NCBI GenBank assembly: GCA_016839245.1 | Contig: JAEOUN010000105.1 | Span: forward strand, 1-18,504 | From: Candidatus Thorarchaeota archaeon | Lineage (GTDB): Archaea; Asgardarchaeota; Thorarchaeia; Thorarchaeales; Thorarchaeaceae | Length of the DNA stretch: 18,504 bases | Direction: 5' to 3' | Shown here: in pieces, positions 1-8,487 of the stretch | Numbering within the stretch: the stretch's first letter is position 1 | Layout of the letters: every line of letters starts with the position of its first letter | Notes under the pieces: generated by a model | What the model was told of the DNA's origin: nothing | Databases searched by the model: none | The model's input: the letters and a program-made list of their open reading frames with translations, nothing else | Translations under genes and position numbers: made by a program

Positions 1-901
1 CATCACTGAATTCGAGTGGAGAATTCGCGGTTGTGTTCCATGGGATATATGTATAGTTCAGTAGTGCTTCATATGGTCTATCTGAGCCCCAAGAATCTCC
101 ATCTGTCTTATGGCGTAGTGTTTGGAATATACCTGTTGAATTCTCAAAGTACCATCTTATTTTAGGATAATCTCCAGAAATTTGATTCAAATCAGTGCCA
201 TTTATTACTGCAAAATAGACTGTATTTGCATTAAGAATGGCACTCTCGGTCACACTAGCCCAAGTCCCAGTATATCCAACATCATATAATGGTACTGAGG
301 ATACCATGTTAGTGTCCCCATCTTTATAGTCCGCTCTTATATCGATATACGCATAGTTATGAAATCCTGGATCGTAGGTGGGGCTGTGATATAAAATTGA
401 CAGACTTTGAAGTTGTCCATCATAGATCTGATTATAGAATCCTTGAGCGAGATCAGTATAATACAAACCTGTTTCATATTCCCTGATTGCGAACACATCA
501 TTATACACCGGTGTGATATCACGAGAGCCCACAATTTCTCTCTCATTTGTCGCAGTGATGTCTATTGCAATGATTTCTGCTTCATAGAGTGTCCATCCCG
601 GGACTAGATATTCTAGAAGATTCATTTCTGCTTTGTGAGATGAAGTATTAGCATAGCTGTTAATCACATCAATGTCTAGATTTTCGACTCTTCTTGAAAA
701 AGTCATCAGTGACTGAATCGTATTTCCACTCCCCGCCACTGATGAAGATGAGCTTATATCTAGTGGATTAGGAATATCGGAATCAGTTGAATTTGGTAGT
801 TGAGAAATCGTTGAGTATGATATTGGCATATAAATGGGAAATGATGCCAGAATTAGAAATCCGAGAAGTAATATTATAATGCTTCTCAGACTTCTGTTCA
901 T
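1..901 (-). CDS. Secreted protein of unknown function, N-terminal part (3' end outside window)
   Basis: I do not recognise a family. The frame runs open for 300 codons from the ATG at 901 to the window edge, so only the N-terminal part is seen. Residues 1-30 form a signal peptide or membrane anchor: a basic start (MNRSLRS), then a hydrophobic stretch of about 16 residues. A Ser/Asn/Asp-rich linker follows to about residue 62, and then an extracellular-looking region rich in Tyr, Asn and Thr with several N-glycosylation sequons (NST, NTS, NGT, NYT, NTT). The start is supported by a GGAG ribosome site (complement of 911-914), nine bases upstream. A TATA-like AT stretch lies at 931-938 on the same strand. 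It is close for a leader that includes the ribosome site, so the transcription start is uncertain. The protein is probably exported and exposed at the cell surface. Confidence 0.8.
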   Translation of the reverse strand, partial: MNRSLRSIIILLLGFLILASFPIYMPISYSTISQLPNSTDSDIPNPLDISSSSSVAGSGNTIQSLMTFSRRVENLDIDVINSYANTSSHKAEMNLLEYLVPGWTLYEAEIIAIDITATNEREIVGSRDITPVYNDVFAIREYETGLYYTDLAQGFYNQIYDGQLQSLSILYHSPTYDPGFHNYAYIDIRADYKDGDTNMVSSVPLYDVGYTGTWASVTESAILNANTVYFAVINGTDLNQISGDYPKIRWYFENSTGIFQTLRHKTDGDSWGSDRPYEALLNYTYIPWNTTANSPLEFSD

Positions 902-1086
902 TCTATTTAGCTCCTTTTATGGTAGTATCTTATATTTTACAACCAATGAATTTAGAGTGCGACTTCTGACTAACACTCCCTCTATTAAAAGTTCATTTAA
1001 TCAGGATTGCAGATGTATTGTATTTTGTAAAGTTTGTATATCAACATGCTTTGGATTGCGTTTGACCGATAAATCGAAATGGTAAT

Positions 1087-1596
1087 CTAAGTGTAATAAG
1101 ATGGACTAGTATCTGTTGTTTCCTCAGGTTTTGGTCCAGTTTGCCCTGTGACATCATTAAGAATTGCTATGACCATATCTATTGCACTATGAAGTCTTCT
1201 CATGGTTTCCCAGAGTTTCTGTTCTGAGAATGAATCATCATAGATGCGATCCGAGATTACAAATCCTGGTCCTGGGGGCTGCGGTCCCGGTTGACCGGGT
1301 CTTGGCTGAATGAATCCAAGATTGACTCCTGATTCAAAACTGAATTTCAATGCCTGCATCTGAAAATTGCGCAGCTTTTCCACATTGAGGAGTTTTTGAT
1401 GCTGTGGAGAGATCATGATTTGTGACTCAATCTGGATGTATCTCTGGTCATTAGGCCGCACGACTGTGAAAAAGAACCTCATGAATTTTACTTTGAAGAG
1501 AAATTCTGCTCTTGGATTTGAAATACTCTCTACTTTAGTTCCCTCTCCAGAGAACCAGTCACGAACTGTGTTCTTGATTTTATCAGATCCTTCCAC
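1087..1596 (-). CDS. Small cytosolic archaeal protein, possibly DUF2299-like
   Basis: A 169-residue protein with no signal peptide or membrane segment. Residues 1-95 look like an alpha/beta domain (helix KNTVRDWFSGEG, then strands FLFKVKFMRFFFTVVRP and YIQIESQIMIS). A Pro/Gly-rich loop lies at about 97-111 (PRPGQPGPQPPGPG). A long helix follows at about 122-150 (EQKLWETMRRLHSAIDMVIA), and then a polar tail. The pattern recalls small archaeal DUF2299 proteins and the YbjN/secretion-chaperone-like fold, but this is a weak resemblance from memory. The start is GTG at 1596, preceded by a strong GGAGGT site with seven bases of spacing. It lies 53 bases downstream of the nitrilase stop on the same strand and is probably co-transcribed with it. 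No function can be assigned. Confidence 0.8.
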   Translation of the reverse strand: MEGSDKIKNTVRDWFSGEGTKVESISNPRAEFLFKVKFMRFFFTVVRPNDQRYIQIESQIMISPQHQKLLNVEKLRNFQMQALKFSFESGVNLGFIQPRPGQPGPQPPGPGFVISDRIYDDSFSEQKLWETMRRLHSAIDMVIAILNDVTGQTGPKPEETTDTSPSYYT

Positions 1597-1649
1597 TTAT
1601 TCTACCTCCATTATATTTCAGAAGATTCGCTTTTCACTTAACGGTTGTG

Positions 1650-2462
1650 CTACCCACGAAACCAAGTGACTTTTTCATATCCTGTTGGTAATAAGTCCTG
1701 ATAGCAGGTTATCTGCTTTCGAACATTCTGAATCATTTCGGTATCGCCCGATGTTGTGATAATCCTCGATTCTGAAGTTGGTCTTATTAGAACGATTCCC
1801 CAGGGATCAATCATCTGACTATGACCAAAGTATGATTTCTTATCAAATCCAAAACCAATTCTATTTGTTGCAGCAACATACAATTGATTCTCAATAGCTC
1901 TTGCTTGAATGAGAGTATTCCAATGCCCACTTCTGGGATCAGGAAATGCAGCTGGAATGACTATGAGTTCTGCTCCTTCAAGGGCTAATTTCCTTGAAAC
2001 CTCTGGAAAACGGATGTCATAACAAATCTGAACACCAACTCTGATACCATTGCAGTCTATCAATGTAATTGTATCTCCACTATCGAATACATCTCTCTCC
2101 TCTTGGAATGGATGCATCTTGCGATATGTTCCGACTGTTTTGCCAGATGGCCCTGCAGCTATCAGCGTATTGTAGTATCGTTCTTTTCTTTGATCACTTC
2201 TCTCAATGTCTGTTCCAAAGACATAGGCTTTGTTCTTCTTTGCTATCTCGCAGAGGAACTCACTCGTAGGCCCCGGATATCCTGGTCCTATCTTTTCATA
2301 GTCCTCTTTTCTGAAACCTATTACAAAGAGTTCAGGGAAGACAATGAATCTCACACCATTTGATGGTCTGTAGTCTTTTAGGAGGTCATCTGCACGATCG
2401 AAGTTGAACTCTCGGTTTCCCTCTTCGCACATCATCTGGACAAGAGTCATTGAGAATTCCAT
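1650..2462 (-). CDS. Carbon-nitrogen hydrolase (nitrilase/omega-amidase superfamily)
   Basis: A single-domain cytosolic amidohydrolase that would cleave a C-N bond in an amide or N-carbamoyl substrate through a thioester intermediate. In the 270-residue product from the ATG at 2462, the catalytic triad is visible: Glu44 in FPELF, Lys115 in YRKMHPF and Cys147 in GVQICYDIRFPE. The family's YFGHSQMIDPWG segment near the C terminus is also present. A GTG at 2471 would add three residues. I prefer the ATG because GAAGTGAT, close to the archaeal consensus GGAGGTGAT, lies four bases before it and overlaps that GTG. Family members are usually 260-280 residues, so the protein is full length. The substrate cannot be read from the sequence; close relatives include deaminated-glutathione amidases, omega-amidases and N-carbamoylputrescine amidases. 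It is divergent to porDAB. Confidence 0.93.
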   Translation of the reverse strand: MEFSMTLVQMMCEEGNREFNFDRADDLLKDYRPSNGVRFIVFPELFVIGFRKEDYEKIGPGYPGPTSEFLCEIAKKNKAYVFGTDIERSDQRKERYYNTLIAAGPSGKTVGTYRKMHPFQEERDVFDSGDTITLIDCNGIRVGVQICYDIRFPEVSRKLALEGAELIVIPAAFPDPRSGHWNTLIQARAIENQLYVAATNRIGFGFDKKSYFGHSQMIDPWGIVLIRPTSESRIITTSGDTEMIQNVRKQITCYQDLLPTGYEKVTWFRG

Positions 2463-2532
2463 AAGTATCACTTCTTGGATGAAACACTAGAGAGTCTGTT
2501 AATTCTGACTGATAAGGACAGCGACTTGAGTA

Positions 2533-2550
2533 TTGTTAATTAATTAACAA
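2533..2550. promoter_or_regulatory. Perfect 18-bp palindrome in the nitrilase/porD divergent promoter region
   Basis: TTGTTAATTAATTAACAA reads identically on both strands. It lies 71 bases upstream of the nitrilase start and about 110 bases upstream of the porD ATG. Its AT-rich core could serve as a promoter element in either direction, or the symmetry could reflect an operator bound by a dimeric regulator. Which of these is right is inference. A second AT-rich stretch (TTAATTGTAT, about 2566-2575) is an alternative promoter element for porDAB. Confidence 0.45.
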
Positions 2551-2663
2551 GCTACATCATAACGCTTAATTGTATCTCTCAGACTCCAGCAATTGAATGC
2601 TCAAAGCGGACGTGTTTCTTGTTGGTAAATGAAGTAAATACTGAACCAAAGAGCCGGGCTGAA

Positions 2664-2942
2664 ATGCCAAAGACATCTTACTCCAAGCCCACGATTGGAG
2701 CGACAGGCGCGACAGGCAGCTGGCGCACCTTTGATCCAGTTGTCAACTATGATGAGTGCAATAGATGCCGAACCTGTTGGCTACACTGCCCTGAGGCTGT
2801 GATAAGCTTGGATGAGGATGGGACTCCTCATACTGATTATGATTATTGCAAAGGCTGTGGAATCTGTGCTCAGGTCTGTCCTAAGAAGTGTATCGAAATG
2901 GTGCGTACAGACGAGCGAAAGAGGAGGACTGGTGAGTTATGA
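2664..2942 (+). CDS. porD: Pyruvate (2-oxoacid):ferredoxin oxidoreductase, delta subunit
   Basis: The 2x[4Fe-4S] ferredoxin-like subunit that carries electrons from the catalytic subunits towards soluble ferredoxin. From the ATG at 2664 the product is 92 residues. Two classical clusters are present: Cys32-x2-Cys35-x2-Cys38-x3-Cys42-Pro, and Cys62-x2-Cys65-x2-Cys68-x3-Cys72-Pro. The TGSWRTFDP segment before the first cluster is typical of PorD/VorD. The start is uncertain. The frame stays open upstream and a TTG at 2619 would give 107 residues, but neither start has a clear ribosome site; I chose the ATG. The stop overlaps the porA start (ATGA, 2939-2942), which indicates translational coupling. 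Confidence 0.92.
   Translation: MPKTSYSKPTIGATGATGSWRTFDPVVNYDECNRCRTCWLHCPEAVISLDEDGTPHTDYDYCKGCGICAQVCPKKCIEMVRTDERKRRTGEL
2700..2717 (+). repeat. Two head-to-tail copies of a 9-bp unit inside porD
   Basis: GCGACAGGC occurs twice in succession and encodes the duplicated Gly-Ala-Thr just before the conserved TGSWRTF segment. It is an in-frame micro-duplication in the N-terminal linker and probably has no functional effect. Confidence 0.7.
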
Positions 2943-4117
2943 AAACTGAACTTATGAGTGCCAATTATGCAGCTGCTAGAGCTGCAGTTTCTGCTCGTGT
3001 GGAGGTTGTAGCAGCATATCCTATAACCCCTGCAACTACTGTTCCTGAACAGGTTGCTCTTCTCAATGAACAAGGTATCTTCAAAGGAGAATTTATTCGA
3101 GTGGAATCAGAACACTCTGCAATATTTGCTTGCATCGGTGCTAGTTCCACAGGAGCGAGAGCATTTACTGCAACATCATCAAATGGGCTCCTCCTTATGG
3201 ATGAAGGTCTTCATTGGGCTGCAGCAGCAAGATTACCAATTGTCGTGAATAATGTTAATCGATCGGTTTCACCAAGTTGGAATATTCATGTGACTCATGA
3301 TGATTCATATTCAAAACGTGATACTGGCTGGATTCAGTTCTATGTGGCAAGCGTAGATGAACTGTATCATACAATCATCCAATCATTTAAACTTGCAGAG
3401 GATGAACGAGTACTGATGCCGGTAATGGTGAATGCTGACGGCTTTGTGCTCAGTCACACATTATCAACTTTTGATTATCTTGAACCTGAAGAAATTGACA
3501 AGTTCCTTCCGCCATATTCTCCCCCTCACTGGGTCATGGATATTGAGAATCCTGTTTCCCACGGAAATATCGTATTTCCAGAGTACTATCAGGAATTCCG
3601 ATATATGATGCATGAAGGAACTAAGAATGCCATTAAGGTATATGCTGAAGTAGTGAAGGACTATAAGAAACTCTTTGGCAAATATTTTGGCGGTCCTATT
3701 GACTCCTACAAATGTGATGATGCTGAAGTAATTTTCACTTCTCAAGGGTCTCTCAGTACTGAAGCGATTGATGCAGTAAAAGAACTGCGTGATGAAGGTT
3801 ACAAGGTGGGAAATGCAAGGATTAGGATGATTCGACCATTTCCTGTTGACGAAATACGCGAATTAGGTAGTAAGGTGAAAGCTTTTGCCAGCTTTGATAG
3901 AGGATTGTCTTATGGTTTTGGTGGACCTGTTGCAAATGATATACGGTCTACACTATATTCCACAAAGTATCATCCAATGGTCAAGAGCTATATTGGTGGT
4001 CTAGGTGGTCGTGATGTGACCGTCTCTGACATCAAGGAAATAATCTTGGATACATACAATGCCGTCGAAAGCGGCGAGCTAGGCCCAGAAGAGACCTGGC
4101 ATGATTTGATGGAGTGA
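2939..4117 (+). CDS. porA: Pyruvate (2-oxoacid):ferredoxin oxidoreductase, alpha subunit
   Basis: The catalytic alpha subunit, a pyrimidine-binding transketolase-like domain that pairs with PorB to bind thiamine diphosphate and convert 2-oxoacid plus CoA to acyl-CoA, CO2 and reduced ferredoxin. At 392 residues the length is normal for archaeal PorA. The hallmark YPITPATTVPE is at residues 27-37, and the conserved RVESEHSA and ATSSNGLLLMDE segments follow. The C-terminal transketolase domain includes VIFTSQGSLSTEA and the IRMIRPFP motif. The start ATG overlaps the porD stop by four bases and has an AGGAGG site upstream plus GGTGA three bases before it. Pyruvate specificity over branched-chain 2-oxoacids is an inference; Por and Vor subunits are hard to separate by eye. 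Confidence 0.94.
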   Translation: MKTELMSANYAAARAAVSARVEVVAAYPITPATTVPEQVALLNEQGIFKGEFIRVESEHSAIFACIGASSTGARAFTATSSNGLLLMDEGLHWAAAARLPIVVNNVNRSVSPSWNIHVTHDDSYSKRDTGWIQFYVASVDELYHTIIQSFKLAEDERVLMPVMVNADGFVLSHTLSTFDYLEPEEIDKFLPPYSPPHWVMDIENPVSHGNIVFPEYYQEFRYMMHEGTKNAIKVYAEVVKDYKKLFGKYFGGPIDSYKCDDAEVIFTSQGSLSTEAIDAVKELRDEGYKVGNARIRMIRPFPVDEIRELGSKVKAFASFDRGLSYGFGGPVANDIRSTLYSTKYHPMVKSYIGGLGGRDVTVSDIKEIILDTYNAVESGELGPEETWHDLME

Positions 4118-4122
4118 GTGAA

Positions 4123-5028
4123 ATGGTAGCTACTAGAGAAATGCCGCTCAAGGAATATGTGTTAAAAGGTAATGCATCATGTGCTGGGTGCCAAGATATG
4201 GTGGCTCTTAGGCATGCCCACAAAGCATTGGAAGGGAATGTAATTCAGGTTGTCCCTGCATGTTGCACAAGTGTTGTACAATCTCTCTGGCCGAAGAGTG
4301 GATTAGCAATCCCTGTTCTCAATACTGCATTCATGGCTGCTGCTGCAACAGCATCCGGCGTGAAAGCTGCTCTCAAAGCTAAAGGAAAAGACGATACAAT
4401 GGTAATGGTCTGGGCAGGAGATGGTGGAACCTTCGATATTGGTATCCAAGCTCTAAGTGGTGCATTCGAACGAAGAACTGACTTCCTGTATGTCTGTTAC
4501 AATAACCAAGTGTACAGCAATACAGGAACTCAACGATCTGGTGCCACTCCTCTTCATGCAAAGACTACGACAACGTGGTTGGGTAAGACTGAACCTGAAA
4601 AGCTGCTTGATCTTATTGTGGCAGCACATGAACCTTCGTATCAGTTCACTGCAAACACAGCATATCCAAGAGACCTCTATGATAAGTTCAGAAAAGCTCG
4701 TGAAATCAAAGGTCCAAAGTTCGGACATATCTTCTTACCTTGCCCACAAGCCTGGAACTATCCAGTAGAAAAGGGCGTGGAGATTGGGAAGCTTGCAGTT
4801 GAAACAGGATATTGGATTCAATTCGAACGCATCGGAGACGAGTTCATCCTTGGTCGCGAGAGTAAGCGATTCCAAGATCCAGAGAAGCGGACTGATATTG
4901 AAGAGTTTCTCCAGATGCAAGGTAGATTCTCACACCTCTTCAAACCAAAGAAAGATGAGAAAAAGATACAGGAGTTTCGTGATTTCATTCAGCATCGCTG
5001 GGATGTTGTCTTGAGAACTTTCACATAA
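4123..5028 (+). CDS. porB: Pyruvate (2-oxoacid):ferredoxin oxidoreductase, beta subunit
   Basis: The beta subunit, which binds the diphosphate of thiamine diphosphate and the [4Fe-4S] cluster next to it. In the 301-residue product from the ATG at 4123, the cluster cysteines are visible as Cys20-x2-Cys23, Cys47/48 (PACC) and Cys207 (LPCPQAW). The thiamine-binding motif starts at GDGG (99-102) and ends at Asn127-Asn128, followed by the family signature YSNTGTQRSGATP. A GTG at 4114 overlapping the porA stop would add three residues. I prefer the ATG because GGAGTGA sits five bases before it. The stop lies only five bases from the stop of the convergent gene on the other strand, so the two transcripts must overlap at their 3' ends. 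No gamma subunit gene follows. Confidence 0.94.
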   Translation: MVATREMPLKEYVLKGNASCAGCQDMVALRHAHKALEGNVIQVVPACCTSVVQSLWPKSGLAIPVLNTAFMAAAATASGVKAALKAKGKDDTMVMVWAGDGGTFDIGIQALSGAFERRTDFLYVCYNNQVYSNTGTQRSGATPLHAKTTTTWLGKTEPEKLLDLIVAAHEPSYQFTANTAYPRDLYDKFRKAREIKGPKFGHIFLPCPQAWNYPVEKGVEIGKLAVETGYWIQFERIGDEFILGRESKRFQDPEKRTDIEEFLQMQGRFSHLFKPKKDEKKIQEFRDFIQHRWDVVLRTFT

Positions 5029-5033
5029 TTCCT

Positions 5034-6905
5034 CTAATATTCAGACCAAGTCCGTTCCTTGTATTCTGTCCAGGCATAGAACGAAATACCCGCAAGTGCC
5101 ACAATAGTTGGAATTAGGATTAGCATCATAGGAATTGATGCAGTCTCTCTCTCTGCAACAAGAGGATTGGTGCCATTAAGAAACTCGTCTAGGTTAGTTT
5201 TCTCATCTCCATCTGGATCTTCACTTGCGTCATTTCTAAGTGGATTTAGACCATATTCTAGTTCCCAGGCATCTGGGAGGAGGTCAGAATCTGTATCCTC
5301 ACTAAGTGGATTAAGACCAAGGATATACTCCTGAATATTAGTCAATGAATCTCCATCAGCGTCCTCAAGTGCATCATTTGAATTTGTTGGATCAAAACCA
5401 TAAGCGATTTCATACCCATCAGGCATCATATCAAAATCGGAGTCTGAATTATCCATATCCGTCCCAAGAATGATCTCATATGCATCACTAAGCATGTCAG
5501 AATCTGAATCCTTTTCAAACAGTGTTTCATCAAGCCAATATTCTTGACTATCGAAGATGCCATTTCCATCAATATCGCCGTCATATGAATAATGAAACTC
5601 ATATCCGACATTGTGACTATCAGTATTATCCACTCTTAGTCGATAGAGACCTTTCTGTGTAACAGGAATTGTGAAGACATCTGTTGTCTGCCAAGCTGAT
5701 GTACGATCATACGATACATACGCTAAATCTGATCCTGAAGGAGAATAAAGCGCAAATGATGCTGTTCCACCAAACCAGCGTGAAGAAACATTGATTGATG
5801 TAGGTGTGGATATCGGAATATAGAAACTCCTGCTCTTCCCTACTTCTAAGTTAAAGCTCAGATCATATTGAATTGGCTGTCCGTACTTCCTTGACATAGT
5901 AAATGCAATACTTGCACCTATTGCAGCAGTCATTTCTTTTCCAAGATAGTACTTAAAGAGATCATTATTCCATGTGTCAAAAGGTGACCGTATTGTTTCA
6001 TCATTGATAAAGCCAGATTCAATAGCTATTATAGATTGAAAATATCCCCGTTCTTGATAGTATGTCTGTTCTATGTAACGGTTATTCCAATACGGACAAT
6101 CATCACTGGATACAGATTTTATTACGCTGGCTCCAATGTTCTTACTCATCGATTCTGCGAGATTTGCCCAATATTGTCCTATGTGGTAATTATCCTGCCC
6201 TAACTCCATGTAGATCATGTTCAATCTCTCGTCTTGTGGAACACTAAGATCTTGAAGTAGAAGAGCTTCCACGGTATAAACCATGTAGAACTCCACGCTT
6301 TGATTATAGAACCAGTTGGCTACTTCTGCTGGTCCAAATGGCCCCCATTCTACATATCTTGCATTACTTGCTACAAAATAGATGTCTAGAGGCCAAGAAT
6401 AAAGAGAGAATGGTTCAATCAAAGCTAACATTGTGGCAATCCCTGCACCTCCCTCATTGGCTCCGAGAGAACTAAACCATGAGTCGTAATGCCCTACAAT
6501 TGCAAAAGCTGGATTATTACCAGGAAGATACCCAGCTAGTTTACCAACAACATTCAAGTGTTTACCAATGACCTGTACTTCCATTCTCCCATTCGACAAG
6601 GCTTCCATTTGATCTATCAAGTAATTCCTAGCTTCAAGATTGTTGCCTGAGACCATATCCGTCGCGTCTAGGATATGTCTGACTCCAATCTCTGTAAAAT
6701 TGCGCACAAATTCTTGATAATTATCATACGTGATTGCTGTGAAGATGTCTTGAGAAAGATCTGTACCATATACTCTTGGAATTGTTGGATTCTGTTGGCC
6801 TGACTGAGGTACAGTATCTATCTCTGCATGACTGATACCTCGAGAACTTTGGATAGGTATCGAAATGCTGAAGATAATTAATACAACCAACAGATACTTT
6901 TTCAT
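5034..6905 (-). CDS. Secreted membrane-anchored M28-fold protein, catalytic site lost (left copy)
   Basis: A 623-residue surface protein. A signal peptide is at 1-23 (MKKYLLVVLIIFSISIPIQS), an M28 aminopeptidase-like domain at about 45-340, a PPC-like beta-sandwich at about 350-440, and at least five Asp-rich calcium-binding repeats of the thrombospondin type 3/EF-loop kind at about 440-580 (for example DIDGNGIFDSQE, DADGDSLTNIQE). A transmembrane helix at about 590-611 and a short charged tail complete it. Compared with the intact paralogue at 9683-11509, only His139 of the zinc site remains. The bridging Asp is Glu151, the Glu-Glu pair is replaced by Arg-Tyr near 183-184, the later Asp is Glu213, and the last His ligand is Arg307. 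The SDH segment is gone too. It is very probably not a peptidase and may be a binding or scaffold protein. There is no clear ribosome site, so the start rests on the signal peptide. Confidence 0.9.
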   Translation of the reverse strand: MKKYLLVVLIIFSISIPIQSSRGISHAEIDTVPQSGQQNPTIPRVYGTDLSQDIFTAITYDNYQEFVRNFTEIGVRHILDATDMVSGNNLEARNYLIDQMEALSNGRMEVQVIGKHLNVVGKLAGYLPGNNPAFAIVGHYDSWFSSLGANEGGAGIATMLALIEPFSLYSWPLDIYFVASNARYVEWGPFGPAEVANWFYNQSVEFYMVYTVEALLLQDLSVPQDERLNMIYMELGQDNYHIGQYWANLAESMSKNIGASVIKSVSSDDCPYWNNRYIEQTYYQERGYFQSIIAIESGFINDETIRSPFDTWNNDLFKYYLGKEMTAAIGASIAFTMSRKYGQPIQYDLSFNLEVGKSRSFYIPISTPTSINVSSRWFGGTASFALYSPSGSDLAYVSYDRTSAWQTTDVFTIPVTQKGLYRLRVDNTDSHNVGYEFHYSYDGDIDGNGIFDSQEYWLDETLFEKDSDSDMLSDAYEIILGTDMDNSDSDFDMMPDGYEIAYGFDPTNSNDALEDADGDSLTNIQEYILGLNPLSEDTDSDLLPDAWELEYGLNPLRNDASEDPDGDEKTNLDEFLNGTNPLVAERETASIPMMLILIPTIVALAGISFYAWTEYKERTWSEY

Positions 6906-6966
6906 AAATCAATAGTTATGTATTCAATGCTAATAATGTTCCTTTGCACGTAGGAATTCATCTACT

Positions 6967-8487
6967 CTAATTCCAAGCTTGCATGATTAGATAGACAACT
7001 CCTCCTGCATATGCTGAAATGATTCTTCGAATTCTATATTCTTCTTGCAGCTCTGCAATATTTCCATCAGAGATATCTCTCAAAACTAATTCTTCAGCGA
7101 TAAATCTTGATACCCACGGTAAATCTCCAATAGTGCCACCTAAATCTAAGAGCTCTAATATTCTGAAAGATGTATCAAAACAGAGTTCCTCAGTAAATTT
7201 GTCAATCTCTACTCCAAGTGAGCTCTGATGTTTGTGAATAATTTCTTTAATTGCTTCAAAAGCATCAGCTATTTGATTCACTATCTCATCAGATGATATT
7301 TTTTCAATTTTCGCGTGCGTTAGTCGTTGTTTTAGATTCGTTAGAATTACTCTGAATCTCCTCTCTGGCGATATTTGTGGCTTTTCGCCAACTCGAGCTC
7401 TCCTCTTGCATTCTAGAAATTCCTCAGATAGCGTGCCTGCTCTATCATCTGACTGAATTACTCGTAATGATATATCGACATTCTCTCCATTTAGAATGTC
7501 AACAAATTGTGCAAGTTCAACATTTTTGGATTTTCCAATTGAAGATCTGAGATTACTACTGTAATTTTCTGCAATCTCCTGAATTAAGAAAGACATGTAA
7601 TCTTCCTTGTTCCAAGGTACTATATTCCTACCATTTGATGCATTAAAAGATGGGCAGGTTGTAAGTTTTGACGCAAATTTCATTAAAACATCAAGTGTTG
7701 AAATCAATCCCGAAAAGACCCTCACCGTACCAACTAATGGCCAGTCGAATGGCTTACTAGAACGGCTACCTCTTATCCTGTTACTTATGATCTTCTTAGT
7801 ATGCATGCTAATTATGAAGGCAACTACTTGTTCAATCAGTTCCTCCTCACCTAGATTGAATATATTATCAAGATCAAAAGGCAACTCGGTTCCTTTAATA
7901 ATAATGAGACCAAGACTTGCTCTTGCTCTCTGTTGTTTATTGCACTCTTTTATTGTATAACCTCTCAAGACTCCACTCATACTAAAATGTCCAATATCGA
8001 TTCCTCGATTACTTAATTCTCTTGATAGTGCATCATTTAGTTCTGAACGAGAATTATCAGAATGTAATAAGTTGTAGATTATTGTGTCCACTCCTTGATT
8101 TTCATATTCATGTGGGCTTGTAACATGACTGATTAGAACTCTTGGCAGACTCATTAACAAGATTGTAGATAATGCACTATGTCTGGCAGCAGTAATTGCA
8201 TGTTCACCTGTTTCCAATACGGTAGTATCTACTTGGAACCCTGCCCATTTTGGTACATTTGAAAGAAAATTGACAAGGTCCTCGTCTTCAAATGTATTTG
8301 AAAAGATATGTCTTCTTACTCTCTCAAATAAATCGGATGGATTTGAAGGCGCCTCTGTATAAGATTCTATTCCTAATTCTTCTCTTAGTTGAAACGCATC
8401 TTTTGAATCCCATTCAGCAATATGACGAGTGAGATAGCTTTGATGCTGATTGTTTACCAATGACTTTACAGCCTGCTTGAGTTCCAT
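6967..8487 (-). CDS. Uncharacterised cytosolic protein, second gene of a two-gene operon
   Basis: I do not recognise this 506-residue protein. It has no signal peptide, no convincing transmembrane segment and no Walker A motif. The sequence looks mostly alpha-helical, with many amphipathic stretches. There is a basic segment at about 240-255 (SNRIRGSRSSKPFDW) and a hydrophobic end (AYAGGVVYLIMQAWN). The start ATG shares one base with the upstream gene's stop (TGATG, 8485-8489), which shows translational coupling, so the two products probably act together. The pair sits between two M28-type surface-protein genes on the same strand. The left M28-type gene begins 61 bases beyond its stop. Confidence 0.8.
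   Translation of the reverse strand: MELKQAVKSLVNNQHQSYLTRHIAEWDSKDAFQLREELGIESYTEAPSNPSDLFERVRRHIFSNTFEDEDLVNFLSNVPKWAGFQVDTTVLETGEHAITAARHSALSTILLMSLPRVLISHVTSPHEYENQGVDTIIYNLLHSDNSRSELNDALSRELSNRGIDIGHFSMSGVLRGYTIKECNKQQRARASLGLIIIKGTELPFDLDNIFNLGEEELIEQVVAFIISMHTKKIISNRIRGSRSSKPFDWPLVGTVRVFSGLISTLDVLMKFASKLTTCPSFNASNGRNIVPWNKEDYMSFLIQEIAENYSSNLRSSIGKSKNVELAQFVDILNGENVDISLRVIQSDDRAGTLSEEFLECKRRARVGEKPQISPERRFRVILTNLKQRLTHAKIEKISSDEIVNQIADAFEAIKEIIHKHQSSLGVEIDKFTEELCFDTSFRILELLDLGGTIGDLPWVSRFIAEELVLRDISDGNIAELQEEYRIRRIISAYAGGVVYLIMQAWN

Noticed and set aside
2597..2632. A tiny upstream reading frame of 11 codons before porD
   Set aside because: It has no ribosome site and no recognisable feature. 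A frame this short arises easily by chance.
5029..5033. A terminator between convergent porB and the left M28 gene
   Set aside because: The gap is only five bases and no hairpin or T-run lies in or next to it.
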